Assembly: GCF_003351045.1 (NCBI RefSeq)
Contig: NZ_QQZY01000005.1
Span: 161,629-225,628, forward strand
Direction: 5' to 3'
DNA length: 64,000 bases
Origin: Gaiella occulta
GTDB lineage: Bacteria > Actinomycetota > Thermoleophilia > Gaiellales > Gaiellaceae
Shown here: positions 43,429 to 51,792 of the stretch, in pieces
How positions within the stretch are numbered: the stretch's first letter is position 1
Layout of the letters: every line of letters starts with the position of its first letter
Program-made: the position numbers and the translations under genes
The notes under the pieces: model-generated
Told to the model about the DNA's origin: nothing
Databases searched by the model: none
The model's input: the letters and a program-made list of their open reading frames with translations, nothing else

Positions 43429-44745
43429 ATGAGCGGCGCGAAGCTGTGGGGCGGCGAGACCGACAAGGCCGTGAACAACTTCCCCGTCTCCGGCGAGCCT
43501 ATTCCGGCGTCCGTGGCGCACTGGCTCGGGCGCATCAAGGCCGCCGCCGCGCGCGCGAACGCCGACCTCGGGCTGCTCGACGCCGAGATGGCGCAGCGGA
43601 TCGCCGACGCCGGCGACCGCGTCGCGGCCGGCGAGTTCGACGACCAGTTCCCGATCGACGTCTTCCAGACCGGTTCGGGCACGAGCTCGAACATGAACGC
43701 GAACGAGGTGATCGCCGCCCTCGCGGGGGAGGGCGTGCACCCGAACGACCACGTCAACATGGGCCAGTCCTCCAACGACGTGTTCCCGTCGGCGGTGCAC
43801 CTCGCCGCCCTCGACGGCGCCGTCAACGACCTGCTGCCGTCGATGGAGCAGCTCGCGCGCTCGCTCGAGGCCAAGGCGGCGGCCTTCGACGACGTCGTCA
43901 AGTCCGGCCGCACGCATCTCATGGACGCCGTGCCCGTCACGCTCGGACAGGAGTTCGGCGGCTATGCGGCGCAGGTGCGTCAGGGCATCGCGCGCGTGCA
44001 GGACGCGCTGCCGCGCCTCGGCCAGATCCCGCTCGGGGGCACCGCCGTCGGCACCGGGCTCAACACGCACCCCGACTTCGCCGCGAAGGTGCGCGGGCTG
44101 CTGCACGCCTCCTCCGGCCTGCCCGTTTCGCCTCCGGCGGATCCCTTCGAGTCGCAGGCGGCCCGCGACGGCCTCGTCGAGCTGTCGGGCGCGCTCAAGG
44201 TCGTGGCGGTGAGCTACACGAAGATCGCGAACGACCTCCGGCTGATGGGCTCGGGCCCCCGCGCCGGCCTCGCCGAGCTGTTCCTGCCGGAGCTGCAGAA
44301 GGGCTCGTCGATCATGCCGGGCAAGGTCAACCCGGTCATCCCCGAGGTCGTGACGCAGGTCGCCGCCCAGGTGATCGGCAACGACGCCGCGATCACGGTC
44401 GGCGGCATGCAGGGCCACTTCGAGCTCAACGTCTTCATCCCGGTGATGGCGCGCAACCTGATCCAGTCGATCACGCTGCTCGCGAGCGCCTCACGGCTCC
44501 TCGCCGAGAAGTGCGTCGACGGAATCGAGGCGAACCGCGCCCAGTGCGAGCGCTACGCGGAGCTGACGCTGTCGGCCGCCACCGCCCTCAACCCCCACAT
44601 CGGCTACGACAGGGCCGCCGAGATCGTCAAGACGGCGGCCGCGAGCGGCCGCTCGCTGCGCGAGGTCGCGCGCGAGGCGGGCGTGGAGGAGAGCATCCTC
44701 GACGAGGCGCTCGACTACCACACGATGGCCAAGCCGCACGGGTAG
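43429..44745 (+). CDS. fumC: fumarate hydratase, class II
   Basis: Hydrates fumarate to L-malate in the TCA cycle; 438 residues, slightly short of the usual ~460. The superfamily signature GSSIMPGKVNP is present, with DVFQTGSGTSSNMNANEV, GQSSNDVFP and SGRTHLMDA marking the active site. It is a member of the aspartase/fumarase superfamily without Fe-S. The lack of the long N-terminus seen in E. coli FumC is common in actinobacteria. Confidence 0.94.
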   Translation: MSGAKLWGGETDKAVNNFPVSGEPIPASVAHWLGRIKAAAARANADLGLLDAEMAQRIADAGDRVAAGEFDDQFPIDVFQTGSGTSSNMNANEVIAALAGEGVHPNDHVNMGQSSNDVFPSAVHLAALDGAVNDLLPSMEQLARSLEAKAAAFDDVVKSGRTHLMDAVPVTLGQEFGGYAAQVRQGIARVQDALPRLGQIPLGGTAVGTGLNTHPDFAAKVRGLLHASSGLPVSPPADPFESQAARDGLVELSGALKVVAVSYTKIANDLRLMGSGPRAGLAELFLPELQKGSSIMPGKVNPVIPEVVTQVAAQVIGNDAAITVGGMQGHFELNVFIPVMARNLIQSITLLASASRLLAEKCVDGIEANRAQCERYAELTLSAATALNPHIGYDRAAEIVKTAAASGRSLREVAREAGVEESILDEALDYHTMAKPHG

Positions 44746-44826
44746 ACCGCGCCGAGATCTCGCGTATCCTGAGTTCGAATCCACGGGCCCATGGGGCCCG
44801 GCTCGATCAGGGGAGAGGACAAGCAC

Positions 44827-45678
44827 ATGCGCAGGATGCTCGTGTTGTTCGCGCTGCTGGGGACGCTGCTCGTCGTCGCCGTTCCGGCGAGCGCGATCAC
44901 GGACGGAGAGCTCGACGGGAACGGTCACCCGTATGTCGGTCTGATGCTCGCCAAGAGCGCAGCCGGGGAGCCGCTGTGGCGGTGTAGCGGCACGCTCATG
45001 TCGGAGAGGGTCTTCCTGACCGCGGGTCACTGCACCGAGGCCCCGGCTGCCGGCATCGAGATCTTCTTCGCGCCGGGGCCGATCCAGGTCGACCCGAACT
45101 ACGTGTCCGTGGCCAGGGGCGGCAGCGGCTGCGCGAACACCGCCGTCACCGGCTACCCGTGCCACGGCGACGTCGGCGGCACGCCGTACACGCACCCGCA
45201 GTACGACCCCAATGCGTTCTACCGCTTCGACCTGGGTGTCGTCGTCCTCGACAGGCCTCACCCGATGGCCGCGTACGGGGCCCTTCCGCAGCAGGACGTG
45301 CTCGACAGGCTGAAGACGAAGCGTGGCACGCAGGACGTCACGTTCACCGCGGTGGGGTACGGGCTCCAGAAGGCCTTCCCGGACGCGGCCTCCTGGAAGA
45401 CCCAGGCCGATCGCGTGCGCATGGTCGCGCACCCGCGGCTGATCCAGATCAACACGGGATTCACGGGTGACGGCTCGCTGCTCCTGTCGAACAACGCCTC
45501 GACCGGTGGCACCTGCTTCGGCGACTCGGGCGGCCCGAACTTCGTCGGGGCCTCGAACGTCGTCGCAGGGGTGACCTCGTTCGGGCTCAACGGCACCTGC
45601 GGCGGCACGGGGGGCGTCTACCGCGTCGACCGCGCCGACGACCTCGGGTGGCTGTCGACCTTCGGGCTGGCGCCCTAG
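44827..45678 (+). CDS. secreted trypsin-like serine protease (S1 family)
   Basis: 283 residues with a Sec signal peptide (about 1-23, cut after ASA). The catalytic triad is clear: TAGHC (His, about residue 67), YRFDLGVVVL (Asp) and GGTCFGDSGGP (Ser). Six or more cysteines suggest disulfides. ATG 44827 follows a GGGGAGAGGA ribosome-binding site; the in-frame ATG at 44791 would disrupt the signal peptide. Exported degradative protease or a processing enzyme; targets unknown. Confidence 0.88.
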   Translation: MRRMLVLFALLGTLLVVAVPASAITDGELDGNGHPYVGLMLAKSAAGEPLWRCSGTLMSERVFLTAGHCTEAPAAGIEIFFAPGPIQVDPNYVSVARGGSGCANTAVTGYPCHGDVGGTPYTHPQYDPNAFYRFDLGVVVLDRPHPMAAYGALPQQDVLDRLKTKRGTQDVTFTAVGYGLQKAFPDAASWKTQADRVRMVAHPRLIQINTGFTGDGSLLLSNNASTGGTCFGDSGGPNFVGASNVVAGVTSFGLNGTCGGTGGVYRVDRADDLGWLSTFGLAP

Positions 45679-45738
45679 TGCGCCGTCTCCGGACGTTCGA
45701 CCCGAAACGCGCGCGCGGAGCGCGCCCCTTCAGGATCA

Positions 45739-45769
45739 TGTCGCCCGGCTGCGCCGCAGCCGGGCGACA
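45739..45769. terminator. perfect 14-bp hairpin after the protease
   Basis: Arms 45739-45752 and 45756-45769 are exact inverted copies with a GCC loop; first of three hairpins in a row. Likely stops protease transcription. Confidence 0.65.
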
Positions 45770-45784
45770 CGCAGCGAGCATCGG

Positions 45785-45836
45785 GTGCGGCGTCTCGCAA
45801 CAAGGCTTTCCGGTGGAATGGTGCGAGACGCCGCAC
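45785..45836. repeat. perfect 15-bp inverted repeat with a 22-nt loop
   Basis: Arms 45785-45799 and 45822-45836 are exact inverted copies of GTGCGGCGTCTCGCA. The loop (45800-45821) is less G/C-rich than the arms. It is neither close to a stop codon nor followed by a T run, so it does not look like an ordinary terminator. Could be a dispersed palindromic element or a small structured RNA. Confidence 0.6.
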
Positions 45837-45856
45837 TAGCCGGGCACTCTCCAACG

Positions 45857-45901
45857 ACCGGAGTGGAGGGGCAGCCGTCCCCTCGGCCCCTCCACTCCGG
45901 T
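45857..45901. terminator. perfect 16-bp hairpin at the end of lipA
   Basis: Arms 45857-45872 and 45886-45901 are exact inverted copies; the loop can pair further. The right arm touches the lipA stop codon, so on the minus strand it is the lipA terminator. Confidence 0.75.
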
Positions 45902-46821
45902 CAGTACGCGACGGCGCCGCGACCGGTGTCGGCGGCGTGCTTCTGCTCGTCCGCGCGATAGCTCGAGCGCACGAGCGGGCCTGCGAACACCGAGCCGAAG
46001 CCGAGGGCCTCGCCCTGCTCGCGCAGCCAGCGGAACTCGTCGGGGTGCACCCAGCGGTCGATCTCGGCGTGCTTCGAGGACGGCTGCAGGTACTGGCCGA
46101 TCGTGACGACGTCGACGCCGTGCGCGCGCAGGTCGCGCATCGTCTCGACGACCTCGTCGTTCGTCTCGCCGAGCCCGACGATGATGCCGGACTTCGTCAG
46201 CACGGGATAGTCGGCGATCTCCTTCGCGCGTTGCAGCAGCCACAGCGCCCCCTCGTAGGAGGCCTTCGACCCGCGCATGCGCCGGTGCAGGCGCCGCACC
46301 GTCTCGATGTTGTGGTTGAACACCTCGGGGCGCGCGCCGATCACGGTCGCGAGCGCCTGCTCCTCGACGCCGAGGAAGTCGGGCGTCAGGACCTCGACCG
46401 AGCAGGCCGGCAGCTTCGCCTTCAGGGCGCGGATCGTGGCCGCGAAGTGGCCGGCGCCCCGGTCGGGCACGTCGTCGCGGTCGACCGACGTGACGACGAC
46501 GTGGTGGAGGCCCATCTGCGCCGCGGCCTGCGCGAGCCGCAGCGGCTCGAGCGGGTCGGGCTCCCGCTCCGGCTTGCCGGAGTGGACGTAGCAGTAGCGG
46601 CAGGCGCGCGTGCACGTGTCGCCCAGGATCTGGAACGTCGCCGTCCCCTTCCCCCAGCACTCCGCGATGTTCGGGCAGCGCGCCTCCTCGCACACCGTGT
46701 TGAGGCTCGCCCCGTGGATGAGCTTCTTGACGTCGAAGTAGCGGCCGTCGGCGCTCGGCGCGCGCACCTTCATCCACTCGGGGCGGCGGGGGCGCTCGGC
46801 GACGGGGAGCGAGGTCTCCAC
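45901..46821 (-). CDS. lipA: lipoyl synthase
   Basis: Radical-SAM enzyme that inserts two sulfurs into octanoyl-protein to make lipoate; 306 residues. The auxiliary cluster motif CEEARCPNIAEC, radical-SAM motif CTRACRYC and the C-terminal RSSY are all present. It lies downstream of lipB on the same strand, with the vapBC pair between them. Confidence 0.96.
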   Translation of the reverse strand: METSLPVAERPRRPEWMKVRAPSADGRYFDVKKLIHGASLNTVCEEARCPNIAECWGKGTATFQILGDTCTRACRYCYVHSGKPEREPDPLEPLRLAQAAAQMGLHHVVVTSVDRDDVPDRGAGHFAATIRALKAKLPACSVEVLTPDFLGVEEQALATVIGARPEVFNHNIETVRRLHRRMRGSKASYEGALWLLQRAKEIADYPVLTKSGIIVGLGETNDEVVETMRDLRAHGVDVVTIGQYLQPSSKHAEIDRWVHPDEFRWLREQGEALGFGSVFAGPLVRSSYRADEQKHAADTGRGAVAY

Positions 46822-46854
46822 GGCGTCAGTGTACGGCCACGGCGAGAGGGCCCG

Positions 46855-47271
46855 TCACGGGACGAGCGCGAACGAGTCGATGTGGATTGGGCGCACAACG
46901 GAGAAGTGCCGGCGGTCGAGCGTCGCGATCGTGTCCTGTTCCAGGCGCTCCGCGATTGCGATCACAGAGGCGTCGACGAGGTCGAGTGGGAGTTCCGAAT
47001 ACTGGATCATGAGATAGAGCGCTCGCTCGTAGTCCTCGCGGTCCAGGTTGACCACGAGCACCGATCCGTCGAGGATGCTTCTGAGAAGGAGCGCCGACGC
47101 CCCGCGCGCCCCTCGCGTGCGTGCAAGCCAGTCGAGCTCGACGGCCACGGAGGCGGGCATCGCGACGGTGACACCCGACGCGAGGAGCTGTGCACAAGCA
47201 TCATGAGCAGCGTCGTCCCGGTCGAGCGCGGCGTACACGACGCCCGTATCAGCGACAAGCGTGCTTCTCAC
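46855..47271 (-). CDS. vapC: VapC-like PIN-domain toxin
   Basis: PIN-domain ribonuclease of 138 residues. Acidic active-site residues are placed as in the family: Asp in VADTGVVYAAL (residue 8), Glu in SVAVELDWL, and Asp in LDLVDASVIAIAE with DRRHF near the end. The GTG start lies 23 nt inside the antitoxin gene. Targets are likely tRNA or other structured RNA. Confidence 0.88.
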   Translation of the reverse strand: MRSTLVADTGVVYAALDRDDAAHDACAQLLASGVTVAMPASVAVELDWLARTRGARGASALLLRSILDGSVLVVNLDREDYERALYLMIQYSELPLDLVDASVIAIAERLEQDTIATLDRRHFSVVRPIHIDSFALVP

Positions 47272-47485
47272 GGATGTACTCGGCGATCAGCTCGTCCACA
47301 CGCGCCGACGTATCACTGTGTCCCGATGCGAAGGCCCCGATGAAGCTGGGGACGCGCCGTCGGCCTCTTGCCCGCCACTCGAGCCCCTGACGAATCACCT
47401 CGCCGAGGGAGATGCCTTCGTCCTTCGCGATCTCGCGCAGCTCGTCCAGCAAGGCCTCGTCGGCCATGATCGTCGTGCGGCTCAT
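47249..47485 (-). CDS. vapB: VapB-like ribbon-helix-helix antitoxin
   Basis: 78 residues from ATG 47485. N-terminal SRTTIMADEALLDELREIAKDEG is a ribbon-helix-helix DNA-binding domain (shown as SRTTIMADEALLDEL), and the C-terminal VDELIAEYIREKHACR would block the toxin. In-frame ATGs at 47494 and 47506 are alternatives; 47485 is preferred because CATAAT lies 7 nt upstream, the spacing seen at other leaderless starts. CATAATG occurs twice, 12 nt apart, in the promoter and may be the autoregulatory operator. Confidence 0.82.
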   Translation of the reverse strand: MSRTTIMADEALLDELREIAKDEGISLGEVIRQGLEWRARGRRRVPSFIGAFASGHSDTSARVDELIAEYIREKHACR

Positions 47486-47492
47486 GCGCGCC

Positions 47493-47510
47493 ATTATGGC
47501 ACTCATTATG
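47493..47510 (-). promoter_or_regulatory. vapBC promoter with duplicated CATAATG
   Basis: On the minus strand CATAATG occurs twice, 12 nt apart, in an A/T-rich patch just before the antitoxin. The proximal copy serves as a -10 box 7 nt before ATG 47485. Repeated sites are usual for autoregulation by VapB. Confidence 0.45.
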
Positions 47511-47557
47511 TCACAACTTCGAGTCGACTCTGTGCCGACTGCGCGCCGCGCTCGAAT

Positions 47558-48268
47558 TCAGCGGGCGGCGAGCTTCTCGTGCACCGGCTGCGACCAGAGC
47601 CCGGCGCCGTCATCGGCCGGCAGCGTCTCGAACGTCAACCCGAACACCTCCCCCAGCGTCCCGACCGCCGCCGGCTTGACCTCGGCGACCGACACGGTGC
47701 GCCCGAGCTCGCGGCTCATGGTCGTGAACTGCGCATCCTCGAGGCCGCAGGCCGTGATCCACTCCGTGAAGGGCGCCGGGTCGAGGTCGACGTTGAGCGC
47801 GTAGCCGTGGGTCGTCACCCAGCGCGAGACGTGCACGCCGATCGACGCGATCTTTCGCGGCGGCTTCGTCATCCAGACACCCGTCAGGCCTTCGATCCTC
47901 TCACCCTCCAGTGAGAACGCCGCGAGCGTCTTCAACAGCGCCTCCTCGAGGTCGCGCACGTACTTCTTCACGTCCTTGCCGTGCCGGTTGAGATCGAGGA
48001 TCGGGTAGCAGACGAGCTGGCCCGGCGCGTGGTAGGTCGACTTCCCCCCGCGATCCGTCTCGACGACGTCGACCGGCGTGCCGTCGGGAATGTGGAGCTC
48101 TGTCGCCTCGTCGGTGCGACGACCCGCCGTCACGACGGGCGGGTGCTCGAGCAGGATCACGGTGTCCGGGATCGCCCGCTGCGAGACGGCGGCCGCGAGC
48201 GAGCGCTGCAAGTCGAGGGCCTCGGCGTACGGGACGAGGCCCGCGTCGAGCAGGTAGGCGCCGGTCAC
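47558..48268 (-). CDS. lipB: octanoyltransferase
   Basis: Transfers octanoyl groups from ACP to lipoyl domains; 236 residues. The family core is STYHAPGQLVCYPILDL, the acyl-site Lys in KIASIGVHVS and the catalytic Cys in TACGLED. The GTG start is 2 nt after the E2 stop, so octanoylation of the E2 lipoyl domain is genetically coupled to E2 synthesis. Confidence 0.93.
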   Translation of the reverse strand: MTGAYLLDAGLVPYAEALDLQRSLAAAVSQRAIPDTVILLEHPPVVTAGRRTDEATELHIPDGTPVDVVETDRGGKSTYHAPGQLVCYPILDLNRHGKDVKKYVRDLEEALLKTLAAFSLEGERIEGLTGVWMTKPPRKIASIGVHVSRWVTTHGYALNVDLDPAPFTEWITACGLEDAQFTTMSRELGRTVSVAEVKPAAVGTLGEVFGLTFETLPADDGAGLWSQPVHEKLAAR

Positions 48269-48270
48269 CG

Positions 48271-49638
48271 TCAGGCCGGCTCGTCCCACTCTTCGAGCCG
48301 CGTGCGCAGGTCGCGCAGGAATGCGCCGCTGTAGGCGCCGTCCACGAGGCGGTGGTCGTAGGTCAGCGTGATGTTCATGAGCGGACGGATCGCGATCACG
48401 TCCTGGCCGAGCTCGTCCTGCACGACCCACGGCCGCTTCACGAGCGCGTAGGTGCCGAGGATGCCGACCTGCGGCTGGCTGATGATCGGCGTGCCGTGGA
48501 ACGTGCCGTAGCCGCCCGGGTTCGTGATCGTGAAGGTGCCCCCCTGGACGTCGTCGGGAAGCAGCTTCTTCGTGCGGGCCCGCTGTGCGATGTCGGCGAT
48601 CGCGCGCGCCATGCCGAGCAGGTTCATGTCCTGTGCGTTCCTGATCACCGGCACGATCAGGCCCTTGCCCTCCTCGAGGGCGACCGCGATGCCGAGGTTG
48701 ACGTAGGAGCGGGTGACGATCTTCTCGCCCCGGATCTCGGCGTTGATCCACGGGTAGTCCTTCAGCGTGTCGACCGTCGCCCGGGCGATGAAGGCCAGGT
48801 AGGTCGGGTTGACGCCGTAGGCGGACTGGTACTCCTTCTTCAGCCGCTCGCGCGCAGCCACGACCCTCGACATGTCGACCTCGATCGCGCTCGTCACGTG
48901 GGCGGAGGTGTCGAGCGAGCGTCGCATGTGCTCCATCACGCCGCGGCGCATCGCCGTCATCGGCTCCTCGACCTCGCCCTGCTGCAGCGGGACGGCGGGC
49001 GCAGCCGGGGTAGCCGCCGCGGGTGCTGCGGGCGCCGTCGCCGGAGCCGCAGGAGCGGCCGCGGCAGGAGCAGGTGCCACAGGCGTCACAGGTGCCGCCG
49101 CCGCGGCTGCCGCCCCCGACTCCACGTAGGCGAGGATGTCCCTCTTCGTGACGCGGCCGCCCGTGCCGGTGCCCGGCACGGCGCCGGGATCGATCCCATG
49201 CTCGGCGGCGATGCGCGCGACGACCGGGGAGACGAACGTGCGGCCGTTGCCGCCGCCTGCGGGCGCCTGTGCCGGAAGCGCAGCCGGCGCGGCCGCTGCT
49301 GCGGGAGCCGGGGCGGCCGCTGCGGGCTCTGCGGGCGCTGCGGGCGCTGCGGGCGCTGCGGCGGGCGCGTCCGCGGGAGCGGCACCACCCTCCGGCACGA
49401 TCACGGCGAGCCGTGTGCCGACCTCGACCGTCTCGCCTTCGCCGACGAGGATCTCCGCGACGACGCCGGCCCCGGGGCTCGGCACCTCCGTGTCCACCTT
49501 GTCGGTCGAGATCTCGAGCAGCGGCTCGTCCTGGGCCACCGCCTCGCCCGGCTGCTTGAGCCACTTCGTGATCGTTCCCTCGGACACGGAGACGCCCATC
49601 TGGGGCATCACCACGTCGATCTGGGTTCCCGTTGCCAC
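48271..49638 (-). CDS. 2-oxoacid dehydrogenase E2, dihydrolipoyllysine acyltransferase
   Basis: 455 residues in the usual E2 layout. A single N-terminal lipoyl domain has the lipoyl-Lys in EISTDKVDTEV (about residue 43). An Ala/Pro-rich linker (about 85-125) leads to the E1/E3-binding domain (FVSPVVARIAAEHGID to VTKRDILAYVE). A second Ala/Pro linker precedes the catalytic domain, with the active-site motif YDHRLVDGAYSGAF near the end. GTG 49638 has a GGAGGAG site. Substrate, pyruvate or branched-chain 2-oxoacids, is not settled by sequence alone. Confidence 0.92.
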   Translation of the reverse strand: MATGTQIDVVMPQMGVSVSEGTITKWLKQPGEAVAQDEPLLEISTDKVDTEVPSPGAGVVAEILVGEGETVEVGTRLAVIVPEGGAAPADAPAAAPAAPAAPAEPAAAAPAPAAAAAPAALPAQAPAGGGNGRTFVSPVVARIAAEHGIDPGAVPGTGTGGRVTKRDILAYVESGAAAAAAAPVTPVAPAPAAAAPAAPATAPAAPAAATPAAPAVPLQQGEVEEPMTAMRRGVMEHMRRSLDTSAHVTSAIEVDMSRVVAARERLKKEYQSAYGVNPTYLAFIARATVDTLKDYPWINAEIRGEKIVTRSYVNLGIAVALEEGKGLIVPVIRNAQDMNLLGMARAIADIAQRARTKKLLPDDVQGGTFTITNPGGYGTFHGTPIISQPQVGILGTYALVKRPWVVQDELGQDVIAIRPLMNITLTYDHRLVDGAYSGAFLRDLRTRLEEWDEPA

Positions 49639-49649
49639 GCTGTCTCCTC

Positions 49650-50624
49650 CTAGTAGGCCGCGAGCGCCCTGAGGCCCGCGACCACGTCGTCGACCTGGGG
49701 TATGTACGCCTTCTCGAGTGGAGGCGAGAACGGAACAGGCGCGTCCGGCGCCGCGATGCGCCGCACCGGGCCGTCGAGATGCTCGAATGCCTCCTCGGCG
49801 ATCGTCGCCGCGATCTCCGCGCCGAAGCCGCCCGTCTTCGTGTCCTCGTGCAGCACCAGGACCTTCGACGTGCGCCGCGCGCTGGCAAGCACCGCCTCGC
49901 GGTCCCACGGGATGAGCGTGCGCAGGTCGAGCACCTCGACCGAGACGCCGTCCGCTTCGAGCTTCTCCGCCGCGCTCTGCGCCGTGTAGACCATCGCGCC
50001 CCAGGTGACGACGGTGACGTCGTCGCCGGGCCGATGCACGCGCGCCTTGCCGAGCGGCGTCGCGTAGCGCTCGTCGGGAACCTCGCCCTTGATGCGGCGG
50101 TACAGGTGCTTGTGCTCGAAGAAGAGCACGGGATTCGGATCCTCGATCGCGCTCACGAGCAGCCCCTTCGCGTCCTCGGGGGTGGCCGGGCAGACGATCT
50201 TCAGCCCCGGGATGTGGGCGAACGTGCTCTCGGGATTCTGGGAGTGGAACGGCCCTCCCGAGAAGCCGCCGCCCGACGGCAGCCGCAGCACGATCGGGAT
50301 CGGCGTGCCGGCGCGGTAGCGCTGCTTCGCGGCCACGGTGACGAGGTGATCCCACGCGCACGAGACGAAGTCGGCGAACTGCATCTCGGCCACCGGACGC
50401 AGGCCCATGAGGGCGCACCCGGTCGCGCCGGCGACGATCGCGGTCTCCGAGAGCGGCATGTCGATCACCCGCCAGGGGCCGAACTCCTCCTGGAAGCCGA
50501 GCGTCACCTTGAACGCGCCGCCGTACACGCCGACGTCCTCGCCGAGCACGAACACGCGCTGGTCGCGGCGCATCTCCTGCCGCAGTCCGTCGCTGATCGC
50601 CTGCAGATAGGTCTTCTCGGGCAT
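49650..50624 (-). CDS. 2-oxoacid dehydrogenase E1 component, beta subunit
   Basis: 324-residue transketolase-like beta subunit that completes the TPP site with the alpha subunit. FVLGEDVGVYGGAFKVT, PLSETAIVAGATGCALMG and EMQFADFVSCAWDHLV are typical, with HSQNPESTFAHIPGLK. Lies 11 nt upstream of E2. Confidence 0.93.
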   Translation of the reverse strand: MPEKTYLQAISDGLRQEMRRDQRVFVLGEDVGVYGGAFKVTLGFQEEFGPWRVIDMPLSETAIVAGATGCALMGLRPVAEMQFADFVSCAWDHLVTVAAKQRYRAGTPIPIVLRLPSGGGFSGGPFHSQNPESTFAHIPGLKIVCPATPEDAKGLLVSAIEDPNPVLFFEHKHLYRRIKGEVPDERYATPLGKARVHRPGDDVTVVTWGAMVYTAQSAAEKLEADGVSVEVLDLRTLIPWDREAVLASARRTSKVLVLHEDTKTGGFGAEIAATIAEEAFEHLDGPVRRIAAPDAPVPFSPPLEKAYIPQVDDVVAGLRALAAY

Positions 50625-50631
50625 CAGCGGC

Positions 50632-51675
50632 TCACTTGTGGTGGGGGGTCTCGAGCTCGTCCTGCTCGGCGAAGACGCCGTCGAGCAGCGTGGCGGGATC
50701 CGGGAGCGGCGACGCTTCCGCGCGCTCGATCGACTCGTGCAGGAGCCGCTTGACGCCGGCGGTGATCTCGTCCTCCTCGTCGTCGCTCATCGACGCGTTG
50801 TCGCGCAGCCAGGTGCGGTAGCGCTCGATCGGGTCACGCCGCGCCCACTCCTCGAACATCTCCCTCGGCACGTAGAACGCGTCGTCGTGGACGGCGTGGC
50901 CCTCCATGCGGAGCGTCAGCGACTCGATCAGCGTCGGTCCGCCGCCCTCGCGCGCCTTCTCGATCGCGCGCCTTGCCTCGCGGTAGACCGCGAGCACGTC
51001 GGTGCCGTCGACGACGACGCCGTCGAACCCGTAGGCCGCCGCGCGGTCGGCGAGGTGCTCGACCGCGTACTCGAGATACGTGGGCGTGGAGTACGCCCAC
51101 TGGTTGTTGTCGATCACGAACACGACCGGCAGCCTGCGCACGCCGGCGAGGTTCATGCCCTCGTGGGCGTCGCCGCGTGCGGAGGCGCCTTCGCCGCACC
51201 AGGCGACCGCGACGCGTCGCTCCTCGCGGATCCGGAACGCCAGCCCCATCCCGACCGCCACGGGCAGCATCGCCGGCAGGTGGCTGACCATCGCGTGCAG
51301 GCCGAGATTCGCGTCGCCGAGGTGGACGTTGCCGTCGCGGCCGTGCGTCGGACCGTCGACCCGTCCCATGTACTGGGCGAAGATCCGCCACGGCTCGACG
51401 CCGCGCGTGATGTGGACGCCCATGTCGCGCTGCAGCGGGCAGCCCACGTCGTCGGCGCCCATCGCGGTGGCGACGCCGACCGCCGACGCCTCGTTGCCGC
51501 GCCCCGTGTAGAAGGAGCCCGGGATCTTGCCCTGCTTGTAGAGGATGTGCCCGCGCTCTTCGACCCCGCGCGTGATCAGCATGTTGCGGTAGATGCCGAG
51601 GAGATCCTCGCGATCGAGGCCGGCATCCTTGACTTCCTGCAGCGAGCCGACGGGCTCCGCTTCCCTCACAGCCAT
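50632..51675 (-). CDS. 2-oxoacid dehydrogenase E1 component, alpha subunit
   Basis: 347-residue TPP-binding subunit. The TPP motif is CGEGASARGDAHEGMN ... VFVIDNN; the phosphorylation-loop region reads RMEGHAVHDDAFYVP. First gene of the E1alpha-E1beta-E2-lipB unit. No E3 dihydrolipoamide dehydrogenase is in the window. The combination most resembles branched-chain or acetoin/pyruvate-type heterotetrameric E1 complexes of actinobacteria. Confidence 0.92.
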   Translation of the reverse strand: MAVREAEPVGSLQEVKDAGLDREDLLGIYRNMLITRGVEERGHILYKQGKIPGSFYTGRGNEASAVGVATAMGADDVGCPLQRDMGVHITRGVEPWRIFAQYMGRVDGPTHGRDGNVHLGDANLGLHAMVSHLPAMLPVAVGMGLAFRIREERRVAVAWCGEGASARGDAHEGMNLAGVRRLPVVFVIDNNQWAYSTPTYLEYAVEHLADRAAAYGFDGVVVDGTDVLAVYREARRAIEKAREGGGPTLIESLTLRMEGHAVHDDAFYVPREMFEEWARRDPIERYRTWLRDNASMSDDEEDEITAGVKRLLHESIERAEASPLPDPATLLDGVFAEQDELETPHHK

Positions 51676-51780
51676 GGCTCCCCTTCGGGCGTCGGTCGGT
51701 CGGCTGCACTCTACCGTGTCGGTCAGGCGGCCATGTCCCTCCGTCGGACGGTCTTCTCCGGTCGCGCCCGCGCGATCGTC

Positions 51781-51786
51781 TACGCT
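51781..51786 (+). promoter_or_regulatory. candidate -10 box TACGCT
   Basis: TACGCT ends 6 nt before the GTG of the zinc-ribbon gene; leaderless pattern. Confidence 0.45.
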
Positions 51787-51792
51787 CGCCTC

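Noticed and set aside
44791..44826. Upstream ATG for the secreted protease
   Set aside because: It would add 12 charged residues ahead of the signal peptide; the ribosome-binding site fits ATG 44827.
49260..49380. Short tandem GCGGGCGCT-like repeats, at first resembling a repeat array
   Set aside because: They code for the Ala/Pro linker of the E2 subunit, in frame, with no spacers; normal for E2 proteins.
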